49,477 nucleotides of DNA from Chromatiales bacterium (GTDB lineage Bacteria > Pseudomonadota > Gammaproteobacteria > SZUA-152), in contig JALSGT010000118.1 in the NCBI GenBank assembly GCA_026982555.1, forward strand, positions 1-49,477, given 5' to 3'. Position numbers and translations under genes: made by a program. Each line of letters starts with the position of its first letter. Position 1 is the stretch's first letter. The notes under the pieces were generated by a model. The model had not been told where the DNA came from, did not search any database, and saw only the letters and a program-made list of their open reading frames with translations. Positions 27,501-36,750 of this stretch are shown here, one piece after another.

Positions 27501-28459
27501 CAATCAAAATCAGCGGCAACCCGGTCAAGCAACAGTGTCTTTTGATTCGGTGCAGATTCTGCGGGTATCAATGCCACGCCGCCGGCATCCGCATTGCCTT
27601 TTATCTGTTGAAGCTGTCCATCTTTCCATCCAGCCCATATCTGAAAACTGGCACTTTTTGTGGTAACACCCACGCCTGCCAGCGACTGCGCTTCAAACAA
27701 TTCTGTCAAATGCACATGTTCACCGGCCAGATACAGTTGTGTGCGTCGTCCATCTGTCCGCAAAGGGTTGCCGTGCATATCAACCCGCAACACCAGTGAT
27801 TTGCCAAATTGGCGTGGCAAGTCAAGCGATGCATCCAACTGGTGCCGGTCATCATCATTACGCAAACGAATATTCACTGCGGAAAAATGCAGTTCCCGGC
27901 CTGCGCCCATTTCATCACGCCAAGTGATGTTGCTGTTTTCCAAACCGAGCTGCCCCTGGGAAAATAACCACGCCATCATGCGTTCCGTATCTTCCGGTTT
28001 TTGCCCCGCCTCACCATTTCCGGTGGATACCCCCTCCACAGAAAATTCACCCAGTTTACTGCGCGTCAACACCAGATCAACACCCACCAATGTGATGTGG
28101 GAAAATATTGGCTGCCACTGACGCACCGAATCAAGCAGATCAAAACCCAGGCGGATTTTTTCCAGTTGTAACACCGGATGTTCGCCCGTGGCATCCAGCA
28201 GCGCGGCATCACGCAGTACCAGTGACGGCCCCCAGCCATCCCATTCTGCATCCAGAGCGCGCACCAACACAGGCTGTTCAAGATAACTGCTGAGACGTTC
28301 GCTGATTTCGACGCTGTATTGATCCGCATACGGTAACAACAGGCGAGCAGCAGCAAACAATGTCGCCACCAATACCACAACAGCAGCAAACGCATACCAG
28401 GCACTCACCCAAACGAATCGATAAACCGCACGTCCCTTATTTGTCAAAGTGTTTGCCAA
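24545..28459 (-). CDS. yhdP: YhdP-like AsmA-family envelope protein
   Basis: This very long protein (1304 residues) has one N-terminal transmembrane helix (about residues 12-35) followed by a large region of repeated beta strands, as in AsmA-like proteins of the YhdP/TIGR02099 type. YhdP is thought to form a bridge that moves phospholipids between inner and outer membrane. Family blocks visible near the end include DFSDVFRKGFGFDRIRG and YNNLYMEGPA-type text, followed by TVTPHVADSLPLLG. E. coli YhdP is about 1266 residues, so the length fits. It sits between rng and the nitrilase gene, its usual place. Confidence 0.93.
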   Translation of the reverse strand: MANTLTNKGRAVYRFVWVSAWYAFAAVVVLVATLFAAARLLLPYADQYSVEISERLSSYLEQPVLVRALDAEWDGWGPSLVLRDAALLDATGEHPVLQLEKIRLGFDLLDSVRQWQPIFSHITLVGVDLVLTRSKLGEFSVEGVSTGNGEAGQKPEDTERMMAWLFSQGQLGLENSNITWRDEMGAGRELHFSAVNIRLRNDDDRHQLDASLDLPRQFGKSLVLRVDMHGNPLRTDGRRTQLYLAGEHVHLTELFEAQSLAGVGVTTKSASFQIWAGWKDGQLQQIKGNADAGGVALIPAESAPNQKTLLLDRVAADFDWRKIEKGWQLEANELLLARQSRQWQPSRVSLRFMKTAEAGVALNAYASFLQLEDVTHLLSLFSVGGEEVQKPLLAIRPRGEIRDAEVVWQAGDIPRYHAYARLQNTSVSAWKAIPEAQKIEGELWLDSGGGQVALQHAAVTLDFPDLFRWPLTVDELRGNVAWQQDGQSWRVIGRGLEASNEDITASAILDIVQDSAKKSPFMSLLVNARDGDGSQVARYLPTGIMSPNAVDWLDEAIVGAHIVSGGALFHGRLDEFPFDQGNGRFEVSFTTKNASLNYAENWPPITDITANVRFLGRSMLVEAQKGKIFSNDIQRTKVSIADMTATPMLLKIEGEVQGKTQEKLDYLVASPPLYTAFAQHLEGMTAKGNSLLSLNVLLPIGGKEPVQVNGWLTMEENTLSIPPLGQMLSDINGRLEFFQAGLRAKNIQAELFGQATQINIATDETRLNPKVRIRAQGMFDAPGLAARYLPSVKALLAGKGSWNISFDIPLGGKGSDATNVAVLQARSNLKGVEARLPPPFDKRTEEAGSLELRVDFPPKQLPVLRVNYEGFVDGIFALGDISPDTASSDNTVAENSFRGEVRLNGGAAEMPSAPGLRLAGWMDTVSLDDWRNLQLTTTTHDTGPSLFNSADIAVRKLEVYGQQLQNVRFKLASVKEGLQADIDSEELKGRILLPHKMQDNPIRAELDYCYLTEVSEGSGVMDPRDLPALDFHIADFRYKNRKFGSLRLETARVADGMRIEQLVLKPRSTAITARGGWYVRGKQQYSNVQMHVESRNIGHTLKALGYVGGINKGKGSVDLELKWPGSFADVDASEIQGRMSLSLKEGYLLDVDPGAGRMFGMLSIQTLPRRLLLDFSDVFRKGFGFDRIRGSFTIEDGEAYTNNLYMEGPAARVEIAGRTGLADQDYDQLVTVTPHVADSLPLLGVLAATPQVGAAILAFQKLFQPQIDDATKNQYTITGNWNEPVIKKLKSSGETVDSADEDDP

Positions 28460-28505
28460 AACGCTCAGTCCATAACACAGGTAGGCAAATATTGGCGGAG
28501 AGGAA

Positions 28506-29993
28506 TCACATTAACACCACATCAAACTGTTCCTGGGTGTAGAGGCTTTCCACCTGAAAACGGATTGGCCGACCAATAAATTCTTCCAGCTCCGCCACAC
28601 CTGCTGATTCTTCATCTAACATTAAATCGACAACCTCTTGTGAAGCCAACACCAAAAATTGTTCGGTTTCATACTGGCGTGATTCGCGAATCAATTCACG
28701 AAATACTTCGTAACATACGGTTTCTGCCGTGCGCACCGAACCTCGGCCTTCACAACAAGGGCAGGGCTCGCACAACACATGCTCAAGACTTTCCCGTGTC
28801 CGCTTGCGTGTCATTTCCACCAACCCCAAGCCGGATACTTCACAAATATGGCTCTTGGCTTTATCTCGCTCCAGGTTTTTTTCCAGTGCCCGCATCACCT
28901 GTTCACGATGGCTGGCATCTGTCATATCAATAAAATCAAGAATGATAATGCCACCCAGGTTGCGTAGCCGCAGTTGCCGGGCAATGGCCAGTGTCGCTTC
29001 CAGATTGGTTTTAAAAATGGTTTCTTCGAGATTGCGGTGACCGACAAAAGCGCCGGTATTCACATCGATAGTGGTTAGCGCCTCGGTTTGATCCACAATG
29101 AGATACCCGCCTGACTTTAATTGTACTTTACGACTCAAGGCTTTTTGTATTTCATCTTCGATACCGTAAAGATCAAAAATCGGACGTTCGCCTGGATAGT
29201 ATTCAATACGATCTGCCATGGCCGGAATAAATTTACTGGCAAATTTTTTCGCTCGCTCATAGTTTTCACGCGAATCGATACGCACTTTTTCAACATCAAT
29301 ATCCACCTGATCACGCATGGTACGCATGACCAGCGATAAATCACCGTGTACCAATGTACCCGGGCTACAGGTTTTTTCACGCTCCTGAATTTCTTCCCAC
29401 AGTTTATGCAAAAATTCCACATCGGCGCGCAATTCCTGCTCACTGACACCATCCGCCACGGTGCGCACGATGTAACCTCCCGTGCCCAGCTCTTCAGACA
29501 GGGTCATCAGCAAATCACGCAGACGTTGTCGTTCGGCCTCATCTTCAATTTTTTGCGAAACACCAATATGATCTTCGCCCGGCATGTACACCAAAAAGCG
29601 CGCAGCAACAGAAAGATGTGTCGTCAATCGTGCGCCTTTGCTGCCCAGAGGGTCTTTCACCACCTGCACCAGCAACTCCTGACCCTGATGTAAAAGATCA
29701 ACAATGTTATCAGTAGATTTGCCGTTTTCCGTATTGCCGTTACCCGAACCATTGCCGTTTTTTGTGCGGCCAATAATGTCAGAGGCATGCAAAAATGCCG
29801 TGCGTTCACGACCAATATCAATAAAGGCCGCCTGCATACCCGGCAATACCCGCACCACTTTGCCACGATAAATGTTGCCAACCAGGCCGCGACGGCTGGT
29901 GCGTTCAATAAACAACTCCTGTAGCACGCCGTTTTCCACCATCGCCACCCGGGTTTCGCGGGGGGTCACATTAATCAGAATTTCTTCATTCAT
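28506..29993 (-). CDS. rng: Ribonuclease G
   Basis: RNase G is a single-strand endoribonuclease that matures the 5' end of 16S rRNA and degrades some mRNAs. The 495-residue protein has an N-terminal S1-like region (GNIYRGKVVRVLPGMQAAFIDIG) interrupted by a Gly/Asn-rich insertion near residues 75-92. The catalytic DNase-like domain holds VDQTEALTTIDVNTGAFVG and GGIIILDFIDM with the metal-binding aspartates. The zinc-link motif is CEPCPCCEGRG. It lacks the long C-terminal scaffold of RNase E. It starts nine bases downstream of maf, suggesting coupling. Confidence 0.95.
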   Translation of the reverse strand: MNEEILINVTPRETRVAMVENGVLQELFIERTSRRGLVGNIYRGKVVRVLPGMQAAFIDIGRERTAFLHASDIIGRTKNGNGSGNGNTENGKSTDNIVDLLHQGQELLVQVVKDPLGSKGARLTTHLSVAARFLVYMPGEDHIGVSQKIEDEAERQRLRDLLMTLSEELGTGGYIVRTVADGVSEQELRADVEFLHKLWEEIQEREKTCSPGTLVHGDLSLVMRTMRDQVDIDVEKVRIDSRENYERAKKFASKFIPAMADRIEYYPGERPIFDLYGIEDEIQKALSRKVQLKSGGYLIVDQTEALTTIDVNTGAFVGHRNLEETIFKTNLEATLAIARQLRLRNLGGIIILDFIDMTDASHREQVMRALEKNLERDKAKSHICEVSGLGLVEMTRKRTRESLEHVLCEPCPCCEGRGSVRTAETVCYEVFRELIRESRQYETEQFLVLASQEVVDLMLDEESAGVAELEEFIGRPIRFQVESLYTQEQFDVVLM

Positions 29994-30001
29994 GGTGTTG
30001 T

Positions 30002-30622
30002 TTATTGATCCTTGTCATTTTTGCGTAACACTTTGATGCCAAACCGGTACAAGAGTTCGCTGGTTTCAAATAGCGGTAATCCCATCACCCCCGAATAACT
30101 GCCTTCAAGATGCTCGATAAATACCGCACCCAAACCCTGAATGCCATAGGCACCGGCCTTGTCTGCCGGTTCACCTGTGTGCCAGTAAGCCAGACATTCC
30201 TGTTCATCAATGCGCCGAAAACGTACCCGGCTCTGACTGACGCATGTCTCGACCCTATCTTGCCCGAGATTGTCCTTCCCCACCACGGCTACGGCTGACA
30301 AAACCTGATGTGTACGCCCCGACAACTGCTTCAGCATGGCCAATGCAGCGGCCTCGTTTGCAGGTTTACCCAAAATGCAATCATCCACCACGACAGCCGT
30401 ATCCGCCCCCAGCACAGGACATTGCCGATGTGTATCGGGCACCAGCAGTCCTGCCCGTGCTTTTTGCAGGGCTAGCCGTCGCACATAATTTTCAGGAGAT
30501 TCATCGTCGAGGAGATGCTCCTTCACTGATTGTGAAACAACATCAACCCTTAAACCAATTTGTGTCAGCAACTCACGACGACGAGGGGAAGCAGAAGCAA
30601 GATATAAATCGGGCAGGCACAT
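30002..30622 (-). CDS. maf: Maf-like nucleoside triphosphate pyrophosphatase (YhdE type)
   Basis: Maf proteins hydrolyse non-canonical or modified nucleoside triphosphates to the monophosphate, with roles linked to septum formation. The 206-residue protein starts [19 protein letters not shown], the family signature, then [24 protein letters not shown] and [12 protein letters not shown]. The length is normal. It is followed by rng after eight bases. mreB, mreC and mreD, which often precede maf, are not here; instead rlmH lies upstream. Confidence 0.93.
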   Translation of the reverse strand: MCLPDLYLASASPRRRELLTQIGLRVDVVSQSVKEHLLDDESPENYVRRLALQKARAGLLVPDTHRQCPVLGADTAVVVDDCILGKPANEAAALAMLKQLSGRTHQVLSAVAVVGKDNLGQDRVETCVSQSRVRFRRIDEQECLAYWHTGEPADKAGAYGIQGLGAVFIEHLEGSYSGVMGLPLFETSELLYRFGIKVLRKNDKDQ

Positions 30623-30686
30623 GAGTCGTTATTTATATTACCCGGTGGGTGATTGGGTGTGACGTATCACAAATCACCCACGCTTT

Positions 30687-31154
30687 TTAGCGATGATAAG
30701 GATGGTTCTGTAAAATACTCCAGGCGCGATAGAGCTGCTCGGCCACCACAACCCGCACCAGCGGATGGGGCAAAGTGAGACTGGAAAGCGACCAGCGCTG
30801 CCCGGCCTGTGCGACACATTCTTTCGCCAGCCCTTCCGGCCCGCCAACTAACAGTGCGACATCACGACCATCGTGCAGCCAGTTATCCAGCTCATTCGAT
30901 AAATTTTCGGTACTCCAGGCCCGACCAGTGACTTCCAGGGTAACGATGTGCGCACCTCTGGGCACTGCGGACAACATTTTTTCACCTTCCTGCCGGGTAA
31001 TACGGGCAATGTCTGCGCCTTTGCCCCGTTTGCCTGCGGGAATTTCCACTAACTGTAACGCGCAATCCGCAGGCAGTCTTCGTGCGTATTCCTGATAACC
31101 CTGCTCCACCCAGGAGGGCATTTTATTACCAACAGCAATCAGCACAATTCGCAT
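30687..31154 (-). CDS. rlmH: 23S rRNA pseudouridine-1915 N3-methyltransferase
   Basis: RlmH is a SPOUT-class methyltransferase that methylates pseudouridine 1915 in helix 69 of 23S rRNA on the 70S ribosome. The protein is 155 residues, as in E. coli. Signature blocks are [18 protein letters not shown], the SAM loop LLVGGPEGL, and the C-terminal [21 protein letters not shown]. It follows rsfS by 25 bases, an arrangement conserved in many bacteria. Confidence 0.96.
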   Translation of the reverse strand: MRIVLIAVGNKMPSWVEQGYQEYARRLPADCALQLVEIPAGKRGKGADIARITRQEGEKMLSAVPRGAHIVTLEVTGRAWSTENLSNELDNWLHDGRDVALLVGGPEGLAKECVAQAGQRWSLSSLTLPHPLVRVVVAEQLYRAWSILQNHPYHR

Positions 31155-31179
31155 GAGTCAGACAATCATAAAACAGCTA

Positions 31180-31533
31180 TTAGCCGTTAGATGATTCAGG
31201 CTGGCTCACAGGCTCCGTGTCCCATAATTTTTCCAACTGATAAAAATCACGGATTTCCGCCTGCAAAACATGCACGACCACGTCGCCCAAATCCACCAGC
31301 ACCCATTCACCCGTATCTTCACCCTCGATACCCATGGGTGTTTCACCACTCTGTTTGGCTTTGACAATCACATTATCTGCCAATGATTTCACATGCCGGG
31401 CCGATGTGCCGGTGGCAATTACCATCACATCCGTGACACTGGTTTTTTCGCGCACATCCAGCACTCGTACATCCACCGCTTTCAAATCATCCAGTGCATC
31501 AAAAGCGAGTTGAGTTAATTCGTCTACCTTCAT
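31180..31533 (-). CDS. rsfS: Ribosomal silencing factor
   Basis: RsfS binds ribosomal protein L14 and blocks joining of the subunits in poor conditions. The frame is open to 31650, but the ATG at 31533 gives a normal 117 residues, follows AGGACAAACAA, and overlaps the nadD stop as ATGA. Family blocks visible are [50 protein letters not shown] and [10 protein letters not shown]. Confidence 0.94.
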   Translation of the reverse strand: MKVDELTQLAFDALDDLKAVDVRVLDVREKTSVTDVMVIATGTSARHVKSLADNVIVKAKQSGETPMGIEGEDTGEWVLVDLGDVVVHVLQAEIRDFYQLEKLWDTEPVSQPESSNG

Positions 31534-32249
31534 TTGTTTGTCCTGAGAGTTCTGTTTCTGTTTTTGCCAGGTTTGGCTTTTACCTTTGTTTCTGCCGGAT
31601 TGTTTGTCGCCGCAAACCCATACAAGCTGTGCATGCGAATCAGATTCCACACGGTATCGGGCAATAAATAACGCGGACTCTCGCCCGCGGCTACCAGAGC
31701 ACGAATCCGCGTTGCAGAAATTTCCAGCGATGTCACCGCCTGCAAAATGATTCTGCCTGACGGACTGGCGACAAGTTCAGCACTGTCTGTTACCTGTCGT
31801 TCACGCCACAATGCCTGTAATTTCGGGCTTGCCGCATCCATGTCCAGCTGCCAGCCGGGACGGTGGGTCACCACAATGTGCGCCAGTTCTGGAATGTCCT
31901 GCCAACGATGCCACTCGTCTAACTGCAAAAAGGCATCTGCCCCCAGCACCAGACACAACGGTTTATCGCCAGACTCAGCGCGCAGCGAAACCAGGGTGTC
32001 CACCATAAAAGACTCCCCCTCGCGCAGCATTTCACGATTGTCTATCTGTAAATCCGGTTCGTCACCCACAGCAGCGCGCAGCATGGTCAAACGTTGTCCG
32101 GGGTTGGCCACAGGTTGTGCCCGGTGCGGTGGCTGGAAAGCAGGAATCATACGCATTTCATCCAGTCCCAATGCCTGCTTCACATCCAGCGCCGGACGCA
32201 GGTGGCCGAAATGCACGGGATCGAAGGTACCGCCGAAGATACCGATCAT
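31530..32249 (-). CDS. nadD: Nicotinate-nucleotide adenylyltransferase
   Basis: NadD adenylates nicotinate mononucleotide in NAD synthesis. The 239-residue protein begins [20 protein letters not shown], containing the nucleotidyltransferase GxFxPxHxGH motif, and ends the core with [26 protein letters not shown], the ISSTxIR-type motif. After the normal domain end there is a basic tail of some 25 residues rich in Lys, Arg and Asn, which I cannot explain. It overlaps rsfS by four bases. Confidence 0.95.
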   Translation of the reverse strand: MIGIFGGTFDPVHFGHLRPALDVKQALGLDEMRMIPAFQPPHRAQPVANPGQRLTMLRAAVGDEPDLQIDNREMLREGESFMVDTLVSLRAESGDKPLCLVLGADAFLQLDEWHRWQDIPELAHIVVTHRPGWQLDMDAASPKLQALWRERQVTDSAELVASPSGRIILQAVTSLEISATRIRALVAAGESPRYLLPDTVWNLIRMHSLYGFAATNNPAETKVKAKPGKNRNRTLRTNK

Positions 32250-32310
32250 GAACGGTACCGGATTGCGGAAGGAAAATCGCTAAACGTCAAGATGACACAT
32301 TCTGATTTGG

Positions 32311-33567
32311 TTAACCTCTGGTGTGCCCATCGCCCAACACAATATATTTTTGCGACGTGAGCCCTTCGAGCCCCACCGGCCCGCGCACATGAATCTTGTC
32401 GGTACTGATGCCAATTTCGGCACCCAGCCCATATTCAAACCCATCGGCAAAACGTGTGGAAGCATTAACCATCACCGATGAAGAGTCCACCTCGGCAAGA
32501 AAACGCCGCGCGCGGGTGTAATTTTCAGTAACGATGGATTCGGTATGCCCGGAACTGTGTTGGTGTATGTGTGCGATGGCGCCATCCAGACCACCCACCA
32601 CACGAATGGATAACACTGGTGCGAGATATTCCTCGTCCCAGTCTTCGTCGCTCGCGGCATTGATGCCGGATAAAATATCCCGGGTGTGTACGCAACCGCG
32701 CAGTTCAACATTTTCCTTTGCATATTCGGTGGCCAGACGCGGCAGTACGTCAGCCGCCACCGAGGCATCCACCAGCAATGTTTCCATCGCATTACACACG
32801 CCATAACGATGACATTTGGCATTGAACGCAATCGCCACAGCTTTGTCGAGATCGGCTTCGCCATCGATGTATACATGACACACACCGTGCAAGTGTTTGA
32901 TCACTGGCACTCTGGCTTCGGCACTGATGCGCTCGATGAGTCCCTTGCCACCCCGCGGCACGATGACATCCACGAACTGTGGCATGGTGATCAACTCACC
33001 TACCGCCGCACGATCCGTGGTTGCAATCACCTGTACAGCATCCTGTGGCAGCCCGGCCTTTTCCAGCCCGGCGTGAATCACCGTGGCAATGGCCTGATTG
33101 GAATGTCTGGCCTCGGAGCCGCCGCGCAAAATCGCGGCATTACCAGACTTCAGACACAATGCCGCCGCATCCGCTGTGACATTGGGACGCGACTCGTAAA
33201 TGATACCGATGACACCCAATGGCACACGCATCTTGCCCACCTGAATCCCGGAAGGGCGGTAATTGAGATCGCTGATTTCACCCACGGGGTCTGGCAAGGC
33301 GGTAATCTGGCGCAAGCCCTCTGCCATACCCGCAATGCGTTCGGCATTGAGTTCCAGCCGGTCCAGCAGCGCAGCATCGAGCCCATCCTGTTTACCCTGT
33401 TCCAGATCCCGTGCATTTTCAGCAATGAGTACCGTCTGCGCAGCCATAATCGCATCGGCAATATGCCGTAACGCGGCATTCTTTGCCCCCGTGTCAGCAC
33501 GCGCCATGGCACGCGAAGCGTTACGGGCCTTTTCACCCAGCCCGGTCATGTATTGCTTAATATCCAT
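32311..33567 (-). CDS. proA: Gamma-glutamyl phosphate reductase
   Basis: ProA reduces gamma-glutamyl phosphate with NADPH to glutamate semialdehyde in proline synthesis. I take the start as the ATG at 33567 (418 residues, the typical length); the frame is open to 33597 with alternative ATGs. The aldehyde dehydrogenase fold shows [23 protein letters not shown], the catalytic Cys in [12 protein letters not shown], and [12 protein letters not shown] at the end. Its place between holA and nadD is common in this class. Confidence 0.96.
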   Translation of the reverse strand: MDIKQYMTGLGEKARNASRAMARADTGAKNAALRHIADAIMAAQTVLIAENARDLEQGKQDGLDAALLDRLELNAERIAGMAEGLRQITALPDPVGEISDLNYRPSGIQVGKMRVPLGVIGIIYESRPNVTADAAALCLKSGNAAILRGGSEARHSNQAIATVIHAGLEKAGLPQDAVQVIATTDRAAVGELITMPQFVDVIVPRGGKGLIERISAEARVPVIKHLHGVCHVYIDGEADLDKAVAIAFNAKCHRYGVCNAMETLLVDASVAADVLPRLATEYAKENVELRGCVHTRDILSGINAASDEDWDEEYLAPVLSIRVVGGLDGAIAHIHQHSSGHTESIVTENYTRARRFLAEVDSSSVMVNASTRFADGFEYGLGAEIGISTDKIHVRGPVGLEGLTSQKYIVLGDGHTRG

Positions 33568-33601
33568 CGTTTCAATTCTCATACCCGTAAATTGCACCCC
33601 A

Positions 33602-34621
33602 TCAACCAGCCGCCCGAAACAACCGCACCCCGGCCATTAACAAGGTTAATTGTAACAACTCATCCCAGGCATTGCCTGATGTTGCACCTTTTATTACACG
33701 ATCCAGCCGTGCAGCACGACGCATCATCTGTTGCCAGCGTACGCGATTATGGCGTTGCAGCCCGATCTTCACCGGCCCTTTACGCTTGCCCCAGACACGA
33801 GCCAGCACGCCATCCATGCTCTTGCCACCCTCAATTTGAGCGGCCATATCGGCAAGGTTGCGCAGTTCGCGGGTCAACGCCCACAGCACCAATATGGGCT
33901 CCACACCTTCACCACGCAAGCCATCCAGCATGCGCATCAATCGTGGCGTATCCCCCATCAAAGCAGCATCCACCAGCCCGAAAACGTCAAAACGGGCACT
34001 ATCGGCCACCGCCACATCCACCTGTTCGGCAGACAGCGGACCCGTGCCGTTAAGCAACACCAGTTTGTTCACCTCCTGTGCTGCTGCCAGCAAATTACCT
34101 TCCACCCGTTCAGCGATAATACGCACCGCATCCTGCTCCGGTTGTATGCCACGGGAACGCAGGCGCTGATCCAGCCAGCGCGGCATCTCCGCTGCGTCCA
34201 CTGGCCACACCTGTAATGTCGCCCCCACCTTGTCCAGGGCTTTGTACCATTTCGCTGATTGCGAGCGTTTGTCCACCTTGCCACTACTGATCAGCAACAC
34301 AGTGTCCTCCGGCGGGCGCTCCGCATATTCCACCAGTGCCGCACCACCCTCCTTACCCGGTTTGCCCGAAGGCAGACGTAAATCAATCACCCGCTTTTCA
34401 GCAAACAGCGACAGGGCATTGCTGGCCATCAGCAGTTCGTTCCAGTCGAAACCTTTTTCGACGTGCATGACTTCCCGCTCGGTAAAGCCCTGCTCGCGAG
34501 CATAACGACGCACTGCATCAGCGGCCTCGCCCAGTTGCAGAGGCTCGTCACCACTGAAAAAATAAATAGGCAGCAGGGTGTTTTTTAACTGAGCTTCGAG
34601 TTTGTCCGGGAAAATTTTCAT
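33602..34621 (-). CDS. holA: DNA polymerase III subunit delta
   Basis: HolA is the delta subunit of the clamp loader and opens the beta clamp. The 339-residue protein matches the E. coli length (343). The N-terminal [18 protein letters not shown] is typical of HolA, as is the central [18 protein letters not shown]. It overlaps lptE by four bases (ATGA), the usual linkage of these two genes. Confidence 0.94.
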   Translation of the reverse strand: MKIFPDKLEAQLKNTLLPIYFFSGDEPLQLGEAADAVRRYAREQGFTEREVMHVEKGFDWNELLMASNALSLFAEKRVIDLRLPSGKPGKEGGAALVEYAERPPEDTVLLISSGKVDKRSQSAKWYKALDKVGATLQVWPVDAAEMPRWLDQRLRSRGIQPEQDAVRIIAERVEGNLLAAAQEVNKLVLLNGTGPLSAEQVDVAVADSARFDVFGLVDAALMGDTPRLMRMLDGLRGEGVEPILVLWALTRELRNLADMAAQIEGGKSMDGVLARVWGKRKGPVKIGLQRHNRVRWQQMMRRAARLDRVIKGATSGNAWDELLQLTLLMAGVRLFRAAG

Positions 34622-35118
34622 TTTGGCTCCGACACTGGCATCTGTCTTTCAGCCTTCTGTAAACGACGCAGAATCTGTAATACAGCATCACGGCGCATTT
34701 CTGTTTTTAGTAATGTCTCTTCACTGGCGGTACCCAGCACGGCATTGGCATCAAAACGCAGATCGCGGGACTCGGTGACTGTCTGCTCCGCCAGCCACAC
34801 CGCGTCGTTTTCATCCTGCATGGAAAAACGTACCGTATAGCTCAGGCCATATTCCTGTGCGCGACCGGATGAATCCACTGACAGCACCCGCTTACCGTAG
34901 CGCTCTGATTTCAATTGCAATACCAGCGGTGCGGTCTCGCTGAGGCGGATGTTTTCATTTTTCAACGCACGCCGCAGCTCAGGCAGGATATCGGTCGCCG
35001 CATGGGCATCACGCAGAGCCATTTCAGCCAGTTCCGGGGGCAACTGCACTGAACCACGCAGGTGGAAACCGCAGGCCATGAGCGATACCAGTAGTATGAG
35101 TGCCAGTAAATAACGCAT
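34618..35118 (-). CDS. lptE: LPS-assembly lipoprotein LptE
   Basis: LptE plugs the LptD barrel in the outer membrane and helps insert lipopolysaccharide. The 166-residue protein has a lipoprotein signal ending SLMAC (Cys16) and then GFHLRGS, the conserved start of mature LptE. Length is normal. leuS, which often precedes lptE, is absent; lptE is the first gene of this minus-strand run, so the promoter must lie between 35119 and about 35250. Confidence 0.92.
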   Translation of the reverse strand: MRYLLALILLVSLMACGFHLRGSVQLPPELAEMALRDAHAATDILPELRRALKNENIRLSETAPLVLQLKSERYGKRVLSVDSSGRAQEYGLSYTVRFSMQDENDAVWLAEQTVTESRDLRFDANAVLGTASEETLLKTEMRRDAVLQILRRLQKAERQMPVSEPK

Positions 35119-35472
35119 CTGCGGATTGTACGTGGTTCAGGCCACGGAAGGGAGGGTGGCAGAATGCCGGGGGGATCATTTTTTCAGTGTTTACTGAAAA
35201 AAACAGGGACAAAAAAGAAAAGCGGATAAATGTCAACGGCTTTATTGGCTTCATATGCGCTTACCTAAGAAGCATATCGATTGGCGTACCATTAACAACC
35301 CCAGGCGGCACGAACACCACTCGTCATTTTCCAGTGCCACGATAACGTATACCCCACTCTTGTCGCTGCGCATTTTCTCTACAAACGTGATACTTGTACC
35401 TGCATTAGTGGCGCTTTGTGATTGAATATATGGGTATTTAATTTGTCCAACGTGGCCGTGAATTGTAGGTAA
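35119..35472. other. Non-coding region upstream of lptE
   Basis: I see no gene here. A palindrome TTTTTTCAGT / ACTGAAAAAA (35179-35188 and 35193-35202, four-base loop) could act as a weak bidirectional terminator separating lptE from the decayed region to its right. The lptE promoter should be here, but no convincing -35/-10 pair stood out on the minus strand. Confidence 0.4.
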
Positions 35473-35724
35473 TCAGGAAAATATTTGCGTTTCTCCCGAC
35501 AGGCGACTGAATATTTCATGGGTAAAATAATCAAAAAAAGCCTGTTGTGCGAAATCGTCACCGGCTTTACCCGAAACCACCTGGCTCAGGTCAAGGGGTT
35601 CCTTTGATGAGCAAAACTGATTCAACAGCACCAGGCCGGAAACCCAGCCTTGCGCAGTCTTGTGTAACAAGTCGGTCATTGTCAGCTTGGCGGGTTTGAT
35701 TGACACAATGAGCGCCTGAAAAAG
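35473..35724 (-). pseudogene. Fragment of a MalT/LuxR-type ATP-dependent regulator
   Basis: The frame is open from 35811, but only about the last 85 residues look genuine. LTMTDLLHKTAQGWVSGLVLL and then FAQQAFFDYFTHEIFSRLSG resemble the end of the nucleotide-binding domain of large MalT-type regulators, where the text reads, from memory, as a TEGWxAGLxLAAL block followed by FxxDYLxxEVLxxLP. Such proteins are about 900 residues with a C-terminal LuxR helix-turn-helix; neither the P-loop half nor the DNA-binding domain is present. I read it as a relic left by deletion, of 0.25 kb, between lptE and ppa. Confidence 0.45.
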
Positions 35725-35796
35725 CTGGAACGGGTGTACCCGAAAATACCAGTATGTTGCGTGCGCGTAAAAGGATACTGAAGTTCTGCAAGGAGT

Positions 35797-35831
35797 CGCG
35801 TGTACGGGCAACGGTGTTGCCCGTACACGCG
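35797..35831. repeat. Perfect 16-bp hairpin downstream of ppa
   Basis: Arms 35797-35812 and 35816-35831 are exact reverse complements (CGCGTGTACGGGCAAC and its complement) around a three-base loop GGT. On the minus strand it lies about 85 bases beyond the ppa stop. No T-run follows, so it is not a standard intrinsic terminator, although such a strong stem could protect the 3' end of the ppa transcript. Confidence 0.6.
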
Positions 35832-35915
35832 ATTATGGCATTGCCGCCCACAAACATCGATTGTCGCGGCTGCCGAAAATAACGCAGGCGATCTTCTACA
35901 GGCGTTTTCTCACAC

Positions 35916-36464
35916 TCAGAAAGCGGGTTTTTCCGGTGCAGCGTTATAGCGTTCCACCGAGGCCATAATTTCCGCTTTGGCTTCATCCGGACCCACCCAG
36001 TCATCGATTTTCACCCACTTGCCATCTTCAAGATCTTTGTAATGCTCGAAGAAATGGGCAATTTGTTTCAATAACAGTGGGGGCATATCATCCAGCGTCT
36101 TTACACTGCGGTATTGCACAGCAAGTTTATCCACAGGTACAGCAAGAACTTTAGCATCAATACCAGATTCATCAGTCATTTGCAGCATACCAATCGGACG
36201 GCAACGAATCACCGAACCACTGATCAATGGCGTTGGTGTAACCACTAACACGTCGGTTGCATCACCGTCTTCAGACAGCGTCTGCGGGACGTAGCCATAG
36301 TTGCAGGGATAAAACATGGCGGTATTCATGAAACGATCCACAAACATGGCACCCGTTTCTTTATCCACTTCGTATTTTACCGGATCACTGTGTGAGGGGA
36401 TCTCAATGATGACGTTGATGTCGTCAGGGACACTCGCTCCCGAATTCACTCGCTCAAGATTCAT
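35916..36464 (-). CDS. ppa: Inorganic pyrophosphatase (family I)
   Basis: Ppa hydrolyses pyrophosphate to two phosphates in the cytoplasm. The 182-residue protein is a normal family I enzyme: [28 protein letters not shown] and the metal-binding signature [11 protein letters not shown] with its three aspartates, then [10 protein letters not shown] ribosome binding site AAGGAGC precedes the start on the minus strand. It lies about 1.7 kb from a pyrophosphate-type phosphofructokinase gene, which would compete for the same substrate. Confidence 0.96.
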   Translation of the reverse strand: MNLERVNSGASVPDDINVIIEIPSHSDPVKYEVDKETGAMFVDRFMNTAMFYPCNYGYVPQTLSEDGDATDVLVVTPTPLISGSVIRCRPIGMLQMTDESGIDAKVLAVPVDKLAVQYRSVKTLDDMPPLLLKQIAHFFEHYKDLEDGKWVKIDDWVGPDEAKAEIMASVERYNAAPEKPAF

Positions 36465-36554
36465 TGTTTTTGCTCCTTGTAGTTACTATAAAATCATTAG
36501 TCACGGCTGCCTGGGCTACCCTGTCCCCCGGTAACAAGCGTTGTACCGCATCTG

Positions 36555-36590
36555 GAAAAAACGCACGAGGGGCCGACATGTCGGCCCCTC
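36555..36590 (-). terminator. Intrinsic terminator of the Sel1-repeat gene
   Basis: A perfect 24-bp palindrome (36567-36590, GAGGGGCCGACA and complement) is followed on the minus strand, after five bases, by six T (complement of 36556-36561). It lies 160 bases beyond the stop of the minus-strand gene at 36751. It separates that gene from ppa. Confidence 0.65.
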
Positions 36591-36750
36591 AAAAAAACGG
36601 ATGCACAACCCGGCGTCGCGCGTATTGCAGCTGATTGTACCGTAATTAGGATGGACGAGAAACCAGGGTATTCCTGAGGGGTGTAACCACTTTCGCTCTG
36701 TTCTGTGACATCAATAAACTGATTAATCTATACCCAAAGCACAGGGGGCG

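Noticed and set aside
30646-30689. A stem TGGGTGATT / AATCACCCA after rlmH considered as its terminator
   Set aside because: The T-run follows the stem on the plus strand, while rlmH is on the minus strand; no plus-strand gene ends there.
30002-32249. Absence of mreBCD and mrdA/rodA beside maf and rlmH considered as a novelty
   Set aside because: Joining of these conserved strings varies between gammaproteobacterial families, and the missing genes may simply be elsewhere.
32686-33471. A 261-codon plus-strand frame opposite proA
   Set aside because: proA is certain on the minus strand, and the plus frame reads as His/Arg/Gln-rich shadow sequence.
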